Source: Desulfobulbaceae bacterium
Lineage (GTDB): Bacteria; Desulfobacterota; Desulfobulbia; Desulfobulbales; Desulfocapsaceae
Reading direction: 5' to 3'
Assembly: GCA_030599175.1 (NCBI GenBank)
Contig: JAUVON010000143.1
Location: 1-7,002 of the forward strand
Length of the DNA stretch: 7,002 nt
A program made the translations under genes and the position numbers. The notes under the pieces are model-generated. The model was not told the origin of the DNA. It was given only the letters and a program-made list of their open reading frames with translations, and did not search any database. Below, one piece after another: positions 1 to 6,189 of the stretch (its first letter is position 1; each line of letters begins with the position of its first letter).

Positions 1-135
1 AAATATCTCAGCACTGATCTTTTCCGAAAGGAGCCACCGCAAGATTGGTTCCTATCTCCGCATATTACTCTTCTCGGGGTTGAGTCATTTGCATGAATGT
101 ATTGTATATCCAGTACGTCCGGGAGTGAAAAATAT
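1..135. other. Non-coding left edge, downstream of the antiporter gene
   Basis: I see no gene here. The stretch lies 3' of the antiporter gene, which ends at 136 on the minus strand. Read on the minus strand past its TGA stop it is AT-rich, but there is no GC-rich hairpin followed by a T run, so no intrinsic terminator can be called. An imperfect inverted pair around 31-59 (GGAGCCACC against GGTTCC...CTCC) is too weak to name. Confidence 0.5.
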
Positions 136-2193
136 TCAAACACTGTCCTTCTTCCCCTTCCACTTCCGCATGCGCATCATCTGATCTTCGATTTCCTTTA
201 TAAGATGCTGGGCCTCGGCTTCTTCCAACACCCCGTCATGCTGCATTTTCCAGACAAGATATCGTTCGTGGTTGAGAAGCAGCCGCCGGGTCGATTGGAT
301 CTGCAGTTTTTTGACTAGCGGGCCGTGCTTTTCTCCCAGGTAGCTGGTAAAGCCCAACGCCTGGCTGCAGTTGAGGTCGATCATTTCCTCTACACGACGG
401 CATATCTCGGGATTAGGGCATAACTTGTCGATATGGCGCCGCATCTCCTCCTGGGCTTCGATAAAGCCCCGGGCAATGTCATAGCCAAGGGAGAGCCGCG
501 AGAAGAACCACTCCTCGATGAATTTCCTAATTATAGGGATATGATGCAACAATCCCGGACAAGAGGGTACAGTGAAGATATGGTCCAACTCCGGGCGCGG
601 AGCGATTTCCGGTCTGTTATCCAGGGCCTGTTCCACCGAGCGTGACAGTTTAAATGCAGCCTTTCGGCCGATACAGCCCTCTTCAAACTGCCGCCAGTAG
701 TCACTACGTTCAATTTCCAGCAGGCGGCGCATAAAGGCTACATCGATATCTTCCTGCAAGGGAGGCCTATCCAGGGAGCAACTGCCGTCCTTGCACGGAT
801 CCTCAATCAGACGACCAAGACTGTCCGTCTCCAACTTGTCAAAAAAAGGTTTGGAGGCTTTTTGGCGTAAAAACTCGTTCAACTGTAGATTCAGGCTCTC
901 CTTGGCCTTCTGCACCGAGAGCTCCTTGGCGGGGGGGAGACGATCCAACTTGAGAAGGTGAAGCAACCATTCCATGGTCGACCCGTTTATCACTATGGTC
1001 AGCACGACAATGCCGGCGGCCAGAAAAAGAATCTGGTCTCGGATATCAACGGGAATGGCGGTGTCTCTTGCAATAGACAAAGCAAGGGACAACGAGACTG
1101 CCCCTCGCAGACCGCCCCAGACCAGAACTATACCCTTTTCCCTGGTAATGCCTATGCCGATGCGGCCGAGAATAGGCATCAGCAGCAGGACAGAGATAAA
1201 GCGAATCAGGGTCAACAGGACATAGAGGACCGCCAGTATCAGCCAGAGCCTGGGAGAATCCAGGTTAATCTGCAGGACAATAACGATGCCGACTATGAGA
1301 AAAATCAGGGTGTTGGCCACGTAGGCCATCATCTCCCAGAACTGATGGAGGAAGTGAGTCACCTCCGGGGAGATCCGGATTCGGCCAATGGTCGAGAAGA
1401 GCAGTGCCAGGGCAACCAGGGCAACTACCCCAGAGGCATGGATGGATTCGGCGGTGATAAAGGTCAAATAGGCAGCCCCGATGGAGAGACTGATCTCAAT
1501 CAGAGGCTGGTTGATGAGTTTGCCGATAATCCAGAGTACCATCCAGCCAATACCCGCACCGATCAGCAGACCGGTACTGACCACCCAGATAAACTTGCCG
1601 ATCACCGGTAAGGCATGAACCTCGGTGGTGGTGCCTAGAACAAAGCCGTAAAAAATCGAAAAGAAGACAATGGCGGTTCCGTCATTGAGCAGCGACTCCC
1701 CTTCAATCAGGGTCTCCAGGCGCTTGCGCGAACTTTTTTCCTTGAGCAGGGCTACAACAGCAACCGGATCAGTGGCGCTGACTAAGGCCCCGAAGAGGAG
1801 GGCGACACCAAATCCCCAGGGCAGCAACCACTGGATGGCCAGGGCACTCAAGACCATGCTGATGATTAGGCCGATGATGGCCAGTAGAATAATTTGCGGG
1901 GCAATCCGGAAAAAGAGGTGGGGCTCCATGCTGTAGGCCGATTCAAAGATCAGGGTGGGAAGGAACAGGTAGAGGATCAGGTGGGGATCGATATTTCCCA
2001 CCTGGTGAAGAATGGAATCAATGACTTCCAACTCCAACCAACCGGCCCTGGTTACGGCGGCGGTAACAATGCCGACTAATAACAGCATCACAGTATGGGG
2101 CAGCCTGTAGTTGCGCATCATGACCTTGATCAAGGTCCCAAGTAACAAGGCAAAGACGACAAAAAGGAGTATGGTCAGGTCATTATCATGCAT
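136..2193 (-). CDS. CPA1-family (NhaP/NHE-type) Na+/H+ antiporter with long cytoplasmic C-terminal domain
   Basis: This is a complete 685-aa inner-membrane cation/proton antiporter, expected to exchange Na+ (or K+) for H+ and so serve pH and sodium homeostasis. Residues 1 to about 415 are a hydrophobic domain with roughly 12 membrane segments. Family signatures are clear: FLPTLIFESAY at 77-87, ATDPVA at 140-145, ESLLND at 166-171 with the Asn-Asp pair of electroneutral CPA1 exchangers, and GGLRGAVSL at 360-368. Residues about 416-685 form a hydrophilic, charged, mostly helical tail with several cysteines (DPCKDGSC, CPNPEIC), making the protein longer than a minimal NhaP (about 400-550 aa). 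The ATG start at 2193 has only a weak ribosome site (GGTAG just upstream), but the hydrophobic N-terminus begins right after it, which supports this start. It stands alone: the next minus-strand coding remnant is over 500 bp upstream. Family assignment is firm; ion specificity is not readable from sequence. Confidence 0.95.
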   Translation of the reverse strand: MHDNDLTILLFVVFALLLGTLIKVMMRNYRLPHTVMLLLVGIVTAAVTRAGWLELEVIDSILHQVGNIDPHLILYLFLPTLIFESAYSMEPHLFFRIAPQIILLAIIGLIISMVLSALAIQWLLPWGFGVALLFGALVSATDPVAVVALLKEKSSRKRLETLIEGESLLNDGTAIVFFSIFYGFVLGTTTEVHALPVIGKFIWVVSTGLLIGAGIGWMVLWIIGKLINQPLIEISLSIGAAYLTFITAESIHASGVVALVALALLFSTIGRIRISPEVTHFLHQFWEMMAYVANTLIFLIVGIVIVLQINLDSPRLWLILAVLYVLLTLIRFISVLLLMPILGRIGIGITREKGIVLVWGGLRGAVSLSLALSIARDTAIPVDIRDQILFLAAGIVVLTIVINGSTMEWLLHLLKLDRLPPAKELSVQKAKESLNLQLNEFLRQKASKPFFDKLETDSLGRLIEDPCKDGSCSLDRPPLQEDIDVAFMRRLLEIERSDYWRQFEEGCIGRKAAFKLSRSVEQALDNRPEIAPRPELDHIFTVPSCPGLLHHIPIIRKFIEEWFFSRLSLGYDIARGFIEAQEEMRRHIDKLCPNPEICRRVEEMIDLNCSQALGFTSYLGEKHGPLVKKLQIQSTRRLLLNHERYLVWKMQHDGVLEEAEAQHLIKEIEDQMMRMRKWKGKKDSV

Positions 2194-2230
2194 ACGCTAC
2201 CAGGTGAGGGAAATCGTTTTTCAGACCAGC

Positions 2231-2249
2231 GAAACCGTATCCTGGTTTC
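2231..2249. repeat. Inverted repeat GAAACC-7-GGTTTC in the antiporter leader
   Basis: Perfect 6-bp arms (GAAACC at 2231-2236, GGTTTC at 2244-2249) flank a 7-nt spacer, about 40-55 bp upstream of the antiporter start on the minus strand. It could be a regulator binding site or a hairpin in the 5' leader. No T run follows on either strand, so it is not an intrinsic terminator. Confidence 0.4.
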
Positions 2250-2278
2250 AATCTACTGCAACACCCTCTGTTCTAAAA

Positions 2279-2297
2279 GATCTTTTTGAAAAAGATC
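2279..2297. repeat. 19-bp AT-rich perfect palindrome upstream of the antiporter
   Basis: GATCTTTTT (2279-2287) and AAAAAGATC (2289-2297) are perfect 9-bp arms around a single G. Read on the minus strand, the hairpin is followed by TTTT, so it could act as a weak terminator or attenuator for transcription heading into the antiporter. Only two G/C pairs sit in the stem, so this is doubtful. A dimeric-regulator operator is the other reading. Confidence 0.35.
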
Positions 2298-2753
2298 GTA
2301 ACTACATTGAGGAGATAAAAAATGAGAAAGTTAGACCACTTGCCGATATAAGCTTGGCAAATGGCCTATGAATTCTGACTCGATCAAGAGTTCAGTAAAT
2401 GCTGCCATCCGGCAGTCTTTAATTAGGAGAGTTTTGGAGTCTTAGAGAGACGTAAGATGTTTTCTGAATCTGAAAACTTTGCGAACTCGTGAATTTTTTC
2501 CCCCTGCATCAGTAGATCGTGAAGATAGTAGCAATCTTTAGAAAAGGAATTGTTGAGATACCTGAACCTTCGATGTCGCAATGTTAATGCCGTAAATAAG
2601 CTGCGCCCACCAAACTTTTGCCTACCAGCCACTTCCAACCAGAGACACTCCACCGAGACTAAATCAATTTCGCAGACAACATCCATTCAATAAAATGCTA
2701 TATGGAACGTAAGCTTGATTTGTCTTGTTATATGGCTCTTTATGTTCGATTGT

Positions 2754-3305
2754 TTATTTCCCTGCCGGGCAAGCCAATTCGCAGGCACGGCAATATTTAA
2801 TCACCAAATTACGTTTCCCGTTTTCATTGATTTCTCCATCTGAAATTTTATTTTCTACATTAGCGTTCATCTGCCTGCGGCATATTGGTCGGCTGTATTT
2901 TCCATTGGGAAAGGCATTCACTGGACATGCTTTTTGGTAAATATAATCGCAAGTCTCACACGGGGAGAATCCTTCTAGCATTTCGGTGGGCTGCAAACCT
3001 CCTTCAATCAATATTGAGCAAAGCCTGATCCGAGATCCCCATTCTGGATGGAATAACAGGTTGTTTTGGCCGATGATACCAAGACCAGATATGACAGCAG
3101 CGTCTTTTAGGAATAGACCACCCTTCTCCACATTGTAGGGTAGGGGCTGAGAGTCTAAACTATGCTCCTTTCGCAGCCACTTTTTCATAGACTCTGATAT
3201 TTTTCTAAGACGTCGATTGCCCCAAGTGTCTCCTCGTTCCCACCAGTCTAAACGGCGATCGTTTTTTGGGTGCGTCAAGCCTAATACCAGTACCGAACGA
3301 GTCTT
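2754..3305 (-). pseudogene. N-terminally truncated QueG-like 4Fe-4S double-cluster protein
   Basis: The open frame encodes the C-terminal part of a protein related to epoxyqueuosine reductase (QueG) and other double 4Fe-4S cluster proteins. The family core reads in frame from RSVLVLGLTHP (upstream of the only usable start, a TTG at 3278) through LDWWERGD, GLGIIGQNNLLFHPEWGSR and two cysteine clusters. Numbered from that TTG, the cysteines are C107, C110, C118 and C133, then C163, C166 and C170 in CRACELACPAGK, where the protein ends as relatives do. A TAG at 3306-3308 and a TGA 15 nt further upstream cut the frame, although homologous sequence continues upstream of the TTG and the usual N-terminal domain (roughly 60 or more residues) is missing. 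The third cysteine expected in the first cluster (C-x2-C-x3-C-x3-CP) is Tyr114 (TAC, one base from TGC). The TTG has no good ribosome site. I read it as a decaying gene, although translation of the 174-aa remnant cannot be excluded. QueG itself versus a QueG-like paralogue is not settled. Confidence 0.75.
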
Positions 3306-3377
3306 CTATGGCCAGTTAACTCACCCTGACATCCAACAGCTAAAGATATTGACTTGTACCTCAAACCAGGACGATAA

Positions 3378-3521
3378 TTGGAAACCTGGGATGTTTTGAT
3401 TGCTGGTTTTGATTTAACTCGACAGTCAGCGTGTAGGTTATCGATCAAAGATTATCTGGAAGAACTGAACCCCTACGCGGAAAAAACACCCCATCTGCAC
3501 TCATTGCATTCGTGCGCTTAG
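3378..3521 (+). pseudogene. Protein-like fragment containing AEKTPHL, unrecognised family
   Basis: A 47-codon frame between stops (TAA at 3375-3377, TAG at 3519-3521) has amino-acid composition like a real protein: it opens LETWDVLIAGFDLTRQ, then IKDYLEELNPY, then AEKTPHL at codons 34-40. There is no start codon with a ribosome site, so it would be an internal or terminal scrap of a lost gene. Its only notable link is a 17-bp DNA match to the minus-strand fragment at 5485-5622, which also encodes AEKTPHL. I do not recognise the parent family; a transposase or other mobile-element gene is one possibility. Confidence 0.3.
3477..3493 (+). repeat. 17-bp exact repeat, copy 1 (inverted relative to copy 2)
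   Basis: GCGGAAAAAACACCCCA occurs here on the plus strand and again on the minus strand at 5549-5565. The two copies lie on either side of the serine dehydratase gene, in opposite orientation. Both are read in the same codon phase as AEKTPHL within their host fragments. Confidence 0.6.
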
Positions 3522-3679
3522 GGTTTGGCCCAAAACACAGATTTTTCAGATATGAGGAGGACAACGAATAGAGTTTAGCAAGAAACAACGAGAGTATTTT
3601 TTATCTCCACCTGAAACCCCCTTTTTTCAACTGGTTGATGGCAATTTGAAGAATACATCATGTAATGTTGAATGGCAGT

Positions 3680-3699
3680 TATTTGCTGTTGTGCAAATA
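3680..3699 (-). terminator. Hairpin directly after the serine dehydratase stop codon (weak terminator candidate)
   Basis: TATTTGC (3680-3686) and GCAAATA (3693-3699) form a 7-bp stem with a 6-nt loop, starting one base past the TAA stop of the serine dehydratase. The stem has only two G/C pairs and no T run follows on the minus strand, so it is not a standard intrinsic terminator. It may instead protect the 3' end of the mRNA. Confidence 0.3.
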
Positions 3700-5091
3700 T
3701 TAGCATTCAACCACATTGACCGCCAGACCGCCCTGTGAAGTTTCTTTGTATTTGCTGTTCATATCAAGCCCTGTATCATACATAGTCTTGATGCAGTTAT
3801 CCAAGGAGACAAAATGGCCGCCGTCACCCCTAAGGGCGAGGGCGGCAGCGGTGACAGCCTTTACAGCTCCAAAACCGTTTCGTTCGATACAGGGTATTTG
3901 TACTAGTCCGTTTATCGGATCGCAGGTCATTCCAAGATGATGTTCCAGAGCGATTTCCGCTGCGTTTTCTATCTGCTCATTGGTGCCACCCAAAACGGAG
4001 CAGAGGCCAGCAGCAGCCATGGCTGAAGCGGAGCCGACTTCTCCCTGGCATCCTACTTCAGCACCTGAAATTGAGCCGTTATGTTTGATAATGCCACCAA
4101 TGGCAGCAGCGACAAGAAGAAATTCTCTGACATCTTGTACAACAGCACCGGTACAGAATCTAAGATAATATTTGATAACAGCGGGTATGACCCCGGCAGC
4201 CCCGTTGGTGGGTGCGGTGACGATTTTTCCTCCCGCAGCATTTTCCTCGTTTACAGCAATAGCATAGAGGGCTAGCCATTCATTGGCGAAATGGGGTGGC
4301 CGGTCTGGAGATGAAAATTCTGCATCCAGTTTTTTGTAGAGCGGCTTTGCCCTCCGTTTCAGCAGAAGGGTTCCCGGCAGTGAGCCGTCTTGTGATAAAC
4401 CGCGGTCAATACAGTCTGCCATTACAGTCCAGATTTGATCGAGACGAGTTTCGAGGTTGCTTTCTCCGGCAAGACTTATTTCATTTGCATATTTCATCTC
4501 TGCAATGGACAGGTTGGCCTGTTTTCCCATGGCAATCATTCTGGTCGCTGTATTAAAGGGATAGGGGAAGTCCGTAGGTTTCACCGAATTACAGTCTACT
4601 GACTGTGATTCGGATAATAAGTCTTCTTCAAGGACAACGAATCCCCCGCCGATGGAGTAGTAGGTCTGCTTGAGTAAGAGTTTCCCATCGCCTGCATAGC
4701 CAAAAAAACGCATACCATTAGCATGTCTTGCAAGAGGGGGGCCATAATCAAAGATCAGATCGGTTGCAGGATCAAAACGAAGTTGGGAGAAACCGGTAGG
4801 GGAGACAAACTTCTGTTCGTGTATCGTTTTGATAATATCGTCAATCTTATCGGCGTCAATGGTTTGCGGTGAATGACCAGCAAGACCAAGTACAATGGCC
4901 CTGTCAGTTGCATGGCCTTTGCCTGTGTAGGCAAGGGAACCGTGCAGGCTGGCCCGAAGATGCCCTACTTCGTTGTCTTGTATTTTTTTTATGGCTTTAA
5001 GAAAGAGGCCCGCTGCCGTCATGGGTCCCATGGTGTGTGAACTTGAGGGGCCAATACCTATTTTGAATATATCAAAGACACTTATGAACAT
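3700..5091 (-). CDS. sdaA: L-serine dehydratase (L-serine ammonia-lyase), single-chain iron-sulfur type
   Basis: This complete 463-aa cytoplasmic enzyme deaminates L-serine to pyruvate and ammonia using a [4Fe-4S] cluster. Residues 1 to about 155 are the SdaA beta domain, opening with [21 protein letters not shown] as in close relatives, which fixes the ATG start. Residues about 185-460 are the catalytic alpha domain, with [13 protein letters not shown] at 293-305. Cluster cysteines are C348 (VGCQGE), C390 (TCDPING) and C401 (IPCIERN). The protein ends in Cys463 (VNVVEC). In the structurally studied Legionella enzyme the C-terminal cysteine folds into the active site as the extra ligand to the cluster iron and is displaced by substrate. 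Length matches the bacterial single-chain (type 2) form. Upstream on the minus strand are a promoter (5132-5160) and a weak ribosome site (CAGG, about 9 nt before the ATG). It appears monocistronic. Paralogues are named sdaA, sdaB or tdcG, so the symbol is the generic one. An oxygen-sensitive cluster suits an anaerobe. Confidence 0.97.
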   Translation of the reverse strand: MFISVFDIFKIGIGPSSSHTMGPMTAAGLFLKAIKKIQDNEVGHLRASLHGSLAYTGKGHATDRAIVLGLAGHSPQTIDADKIDDIIKTIHEQKFVSPTGFSQLRFDPATDLIFDYGPPLARHANGMRFFGYAGDGKLLLKQTYYSIGGGFVVLEEDLLSESQSVDCNSVKPTDFPYPFNTATRMIAMGKQANLSIAEMKYANEISLAGESNLETRLDQIWTVMADCIDRGLSQDGSLPGTLLLKRRAKPLYKKLDAEFSSPDRPPHFANEWLALYAIAVNEENAAGGKIVTAPTNGAAGVIPAVIKYYLRFCTGAVVQDVREFLLVAAAIGGIIKHNGSISGAEVGCQGEVGSASAMAAAGLCSVLGGTNEQIENAAEIALEHHLGMTCDPINGLVQIPCIERNGFGAVKAVTAAALALRGDGGHFVSLDNCIKTMYDTGLDMNSKYKETSQGGLAVNVVEC

Positions 5092-5131
5092 TTGCTGTAA
5101 CCTGGGAGAAATTTGATCTTATTTTTCTTGG

Positions 5132-5160
5132 TTTATACCAGTCACATTTTTTTGATGCAA
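5132..5160 (-). promoter_or_regulatory. Predicted sigma70-like promoter of the serine dehydratase gene
   Basis: On the minus strand TTGCAT (5155-5160) is a -35 box and TATAAA (5132-5137) a -10 box with one mismatch to TATAAT, separated by the optimal 17 nt. The predicted transcript would start near 5125, giving a leader of about 35 nt before the ATG at 5091. This is a consensus match only. Confidence 0.6.
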
Positions 5161-5227
5161 CGTGCGCCTGCTCTTTTTTTCTGCCTGGAAGAGTGTGTCA
5201 ATGGTTATGTGGGAAAATATTTTTTCT

Positions 5228-5240
5228 GGACAGACACCAG
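5228..5240 (+). repeat. GGACAGACACCAG short repeat, copy 1
   Basis: GGACAGACACCAG here matches GGGCAGACACCAG at 5426-5438 in 12 of 13 positions, in the same orientation about 200 bp away. I associate GGACAGACACC-type words with dispersed repeats and transposase-linked ends in deltaproteobacterial genomes; that association is from memory and not shown by the window. Confidence 0.4.
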
Positions 5241-5374
5241 TTACAGTGCGATTGAATTGATAGCCTGAATAGCTCTACTCTGAAATTTTAAACAAACACC
5301 CCCAATAGTAGTTATGATATTAGTACTATATGCTCCACGCTACTCTACATCTCACTCTACACCCTGTGTTTTTA

Positions 5375-5389
5375 GACGGCTTGTCCGTC
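5375..5389. repeat. Small GC-rich hairpin GACGG-CTTGT-CCGTC
   Basis: Perfect 5-bp arms flank a 5-nt loop between the two copies of the 13-bp repeat. No T run follows on either strand, so a terminator is unlikely. It may be part of the same degenerate repeat element. Confidence 0.3.
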
Positions 5390-5425
5390 ATCGGGGGGAG
5401 AAGGGGAAGAATGACAGGAGTGACA

Positions 5426-5438
5426 GGGCAGACACCAG
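5426..5438 (+). repeat. GGGCAGACACCAG short repeat, copy 2
   Basis: This is the second copy of the 13-bp word at 5228-5240, with one mismatch. It is preceded by two spaced TGACAG words (5412-5417 and 5421-5426), giving a locally repetitive stretch. Confidence 0.4.
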
Positions 5439-5545
5439 GATTATTATAAAACAGTCGAGTACTGTTGCGCTGTGTGTAAATATGTCACCGAGTACTCTGT
5501 TTGAAGAAGTCCCGTTGACCCTTGTCCTTTACTATCTTATCTGCA

Positions 5546-5571
5546 AGGTGGGGTGTTTTTTCCGCCCACCT
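5546..5571. repeat. Hairpin AGGTGGG...CCCACCT overlapping the repeat copy
   Basis: Perfect 7-bp GC-rich arms, AGGTGGG (5546-5552) and CCCACCT (5565-5571), flank a 12-nt loop that contains a run of six T. It looks terminator-like at first glance, but the T run lies in the loop and not after the stem. It is probably incidental to the coding fragment it overlaps, or a remnant of a mobile-element end. Confidence 0.35.
5549..5565 (-). repeat. 17-bp exact repeat, copy 2 (inverted relative to copy 1)
   Basis: The reverse complement of this stretch equals 3477-3493 exactly. After the 17 identical bases the two copies diverge, apart from TGCA a few bases further on. See the findings for the significance. 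Confidence 0.6.
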
Positions 5572-5793
5572 CACCACGGCCCGATTGACATAGCGATTAT
5601 GCCGCAAATAGACCCTTGAAAATCACCGATTTATTAAAACGGCACCTCAAGTATTCAATTAGATGTCACTCTCTTCAAATGCCCCTCTTCTTAGCGTTAA
5701 AAATGTTCCATTGCTACGGGAAGGTCTTATTGAGAAGGCTTTGAGTTTTATAAAAACGCATTACTTTTTTAGCTGACATCAAAGGAGGGAAGT

Positions 5794-5865
5794 ATGACAC
5801 CTTTGAAGACGATACGATCGAATCCGCTGAGTGTGTTCTTGACCAGACCTAAAAACCTTTTATAA
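5794..5865 (+). CDS. Possible 23-aa small ORF or leader peptide with strong ribosome site
   Basis: ATG at 5794 is preceded by AGGAGG (5783-5788) with a 5-nt gap, the best ribosome site in the window. The frame runs 23 codons to TAA (5863-5865), and the peptide starts MTPLKTIRSNPLSVFL. It is basic, with five Leu plus one Ile and one Val, but there is no run of control codons of the kind seen in classical attenuators. It ends 8 nt before a large inverted repeat (5874-5943) and about 325 nt before the aminotransferase. It could be a leader peptide, a small protein, or the surviving start of a lost gene. I do not recognise the sequence. Confidence 0.35.
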   Translation: MTPLKTIRSNPLSVFLTRPKNLL

Positions 5866-5873
5866 GTTTTTTC

Positions 5874-5943
5874 ATGAGCCCTTTCCTTGTGTGTTGTTGA
5901 GATTTTTCGATATTTCTCATTATACACAATAGGAACGGCTCAT
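5874..5943. repeat. Large interrupted inverted repeat (70 bp) in the aminotransferase leader
   Basis: Several paired segments nest symmetrically: ATGAGCC (5874-5880) with GGCTCAT (5937-5943), TTCC (5883-5886) with GGAA (5932-5935), TTGTGT (5887-5892) with ACACAA (5924-5929), and TGAGA (5898-5902) with TCTCA (5915-5919), leaving a 12-nt loop. Small bulges separate the segments. That makes 22 pairs in collinear order, far beyond chance pairing for so short a stretch, and it implies either a structured RNA or a palindromic DNA element. Confidence 0.6.
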
Positions 5944-5953
5944 TTCATTTCGG

Positions 5954-6006
5954 GGATTGGGTTGCGGGTGTTCTGCCCGCCTTAGCATAGTTTTTCATTC
6001 CAATCC
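5954..6006 (+). promoter_or_regulatory. Second nested stem-loop in the aminotransferase leader
   Basis: GGATTGG (5954-5960) pairs with CCAATCC (6000-6006), enclosing a second hairpin GCGGG (5964-5968) / CCCGC (5976-5980) with a 7-nt loop. A run of five T (5991-5995) lies between the inner hairpin and the outer right arm. The layout, directly after the first large inverted repeat, suggests a multi-stem RNA leader. I recognise no known riboswitch or T-box consensus in it. Confidence 0.4.
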
Positions 6007-6189
6007 AACACAACAACGTATATATTTGAAGATAGAAATGTTTTTTCTTTATCCAGGAGTATTACATTGGAAAGTAGCGCTTTCTGTCATGGGGATTCGT
6101 TTGGGAGCAAAGCGTTTTAACGGGATTCAGATTGAAACATACGCGGCCTATTGGCTCTGACAACTCTAATGGGAAATAGGTGAAAAGGT

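Larger units (their letters stand above)
2194..2753. other. Gene-poor region between antiporter and iron-sulfur protein remnant
   Basis: This stretch of about 560 bp has no gene I can support. It holds the leader of the antiporter (minus strand) with two short inverted repeats, annotated separately. A minus-strand open frame at 2423-2686 (87 codons, ATG) lacks a Shine-Dalgarno sequence and has no recognisable domain. On the plus strand AGGAG precedes an ATG at 2322, which opens a 9-codon frame. If its in-frame stops are ignored, the translation (MRKLDHLPI, stop, AWQMAYEF) faintly resembles the start of 23S-rRNA intervening-sequence/four-helix-bundle proteins. That likeness is too weak to annotate. 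The region looks like degraded sequence. Confidence 0.5.
3306..3699. other. Degraded region between QueG-like remnant and serine dehydratase
   Basis: No intact gene is seen in these roughly 390 bp. The minus strand just upstream of the QueG-like remnant carries stops in all three frames. One frame, offset by one base from the remnant, contains YKSISLAVGC, faintly like the N-terminal helix of QueG-type proteins, which would fit a frameshift plus an internal deletion; this is speculative. A plus-strand protein-like fragment (3378-3521) and a hairpin (3680-3699) are listed separately. Confidence 0.45.
5485..5622 (-). pseudogene. Protein-like fragment containing AEKTPHL, unrecognised family (minus strand)
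   Basis: A 45-codon frame between stops (TGA upstream at 5623-5625, TGA at 5485-5487) reads like protein: VYLRHNRYVNRAVVRW, then AEKTPHL at codons 20-26, then a charged helical tail ending KQSTR. There is no ATG and no ribosome site, so it would be the C-terminal scrap of a lost gene. It shares the 17-bp word and the AEKTPHL peptide with the fragment at 3378-3521. I do not know the parent family. Confidence 0.3.
5092..6189. other. Long intergenic region with repeats, a gene scrap and a structured leader
   Basis: These roughly 1.1 kb between the divergent serine dehydratase and aminotransferase genes hold no established gene. From left to right they contain the serine dehydratase promoter, two copies of a 13-bp repeat, a small GACGG hairpin, a minus-strand protein-like fragment, a 23-codon ORF with a strong ribosome site, and two inverted repeats that end about 180 bp before the aminotransferase start. 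Frames on the plus strand at 5314-5619 and 5957-6160 (TTG start) lack ribosome sites and recognisable domains, and I do not call them genes. Confidence 0.6.

Noticed and set aside
958..1611. 217-codon plus-strand open frame
   Set aside because: It lies antisense to the antiporter's membrane domain and its Gln/Asp/Asn-rich composition is typical of the complement of hydrophobic codons. It is a shadow frame.
2322..2420. Plus-strand remnant resembling a four-helix-bundle/23S intervening-sequence protein (LPI, AWQMAYEF)
   Set aside because: The likeness rests on about ten residues, is interrupted by stops, and no further homology is visible downstream.
2423..2686. 87-codon minus-strand open frame with ATG
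   Set aside because: It has no Shine-Dalgarno sequence and no recognisable domain, and it lies in a stretch that looks degraded. It is kept only as a remark in the gap entry.
5546..5571. Intrinsic terminator
   Set aside because: The T run lies within the loop and not after the stem, so the structure does not fit a rho-independent terminator on either strand.
5314..5619. 101-codon plus-strand open frame with ATG
   Set aside because: There is no ribosome site, the sequence is low in protein-like character, and it is antisense to the AEKTPHL fragment.
5957..6160. 67-codon plus-strand frame starting with TTG
   Set aside because: It starts inside a stem-loop, has no ribosome site and shows no family resemblance.
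5866..6189. Known riboswitch or T-box upstream of the aminotransferase
   Set aside because: I looked for the T-box core (AGGGTGGNACCGCG) and common riboswitch cores and found none. The structure is therefore left as an unnamed leader candidate.
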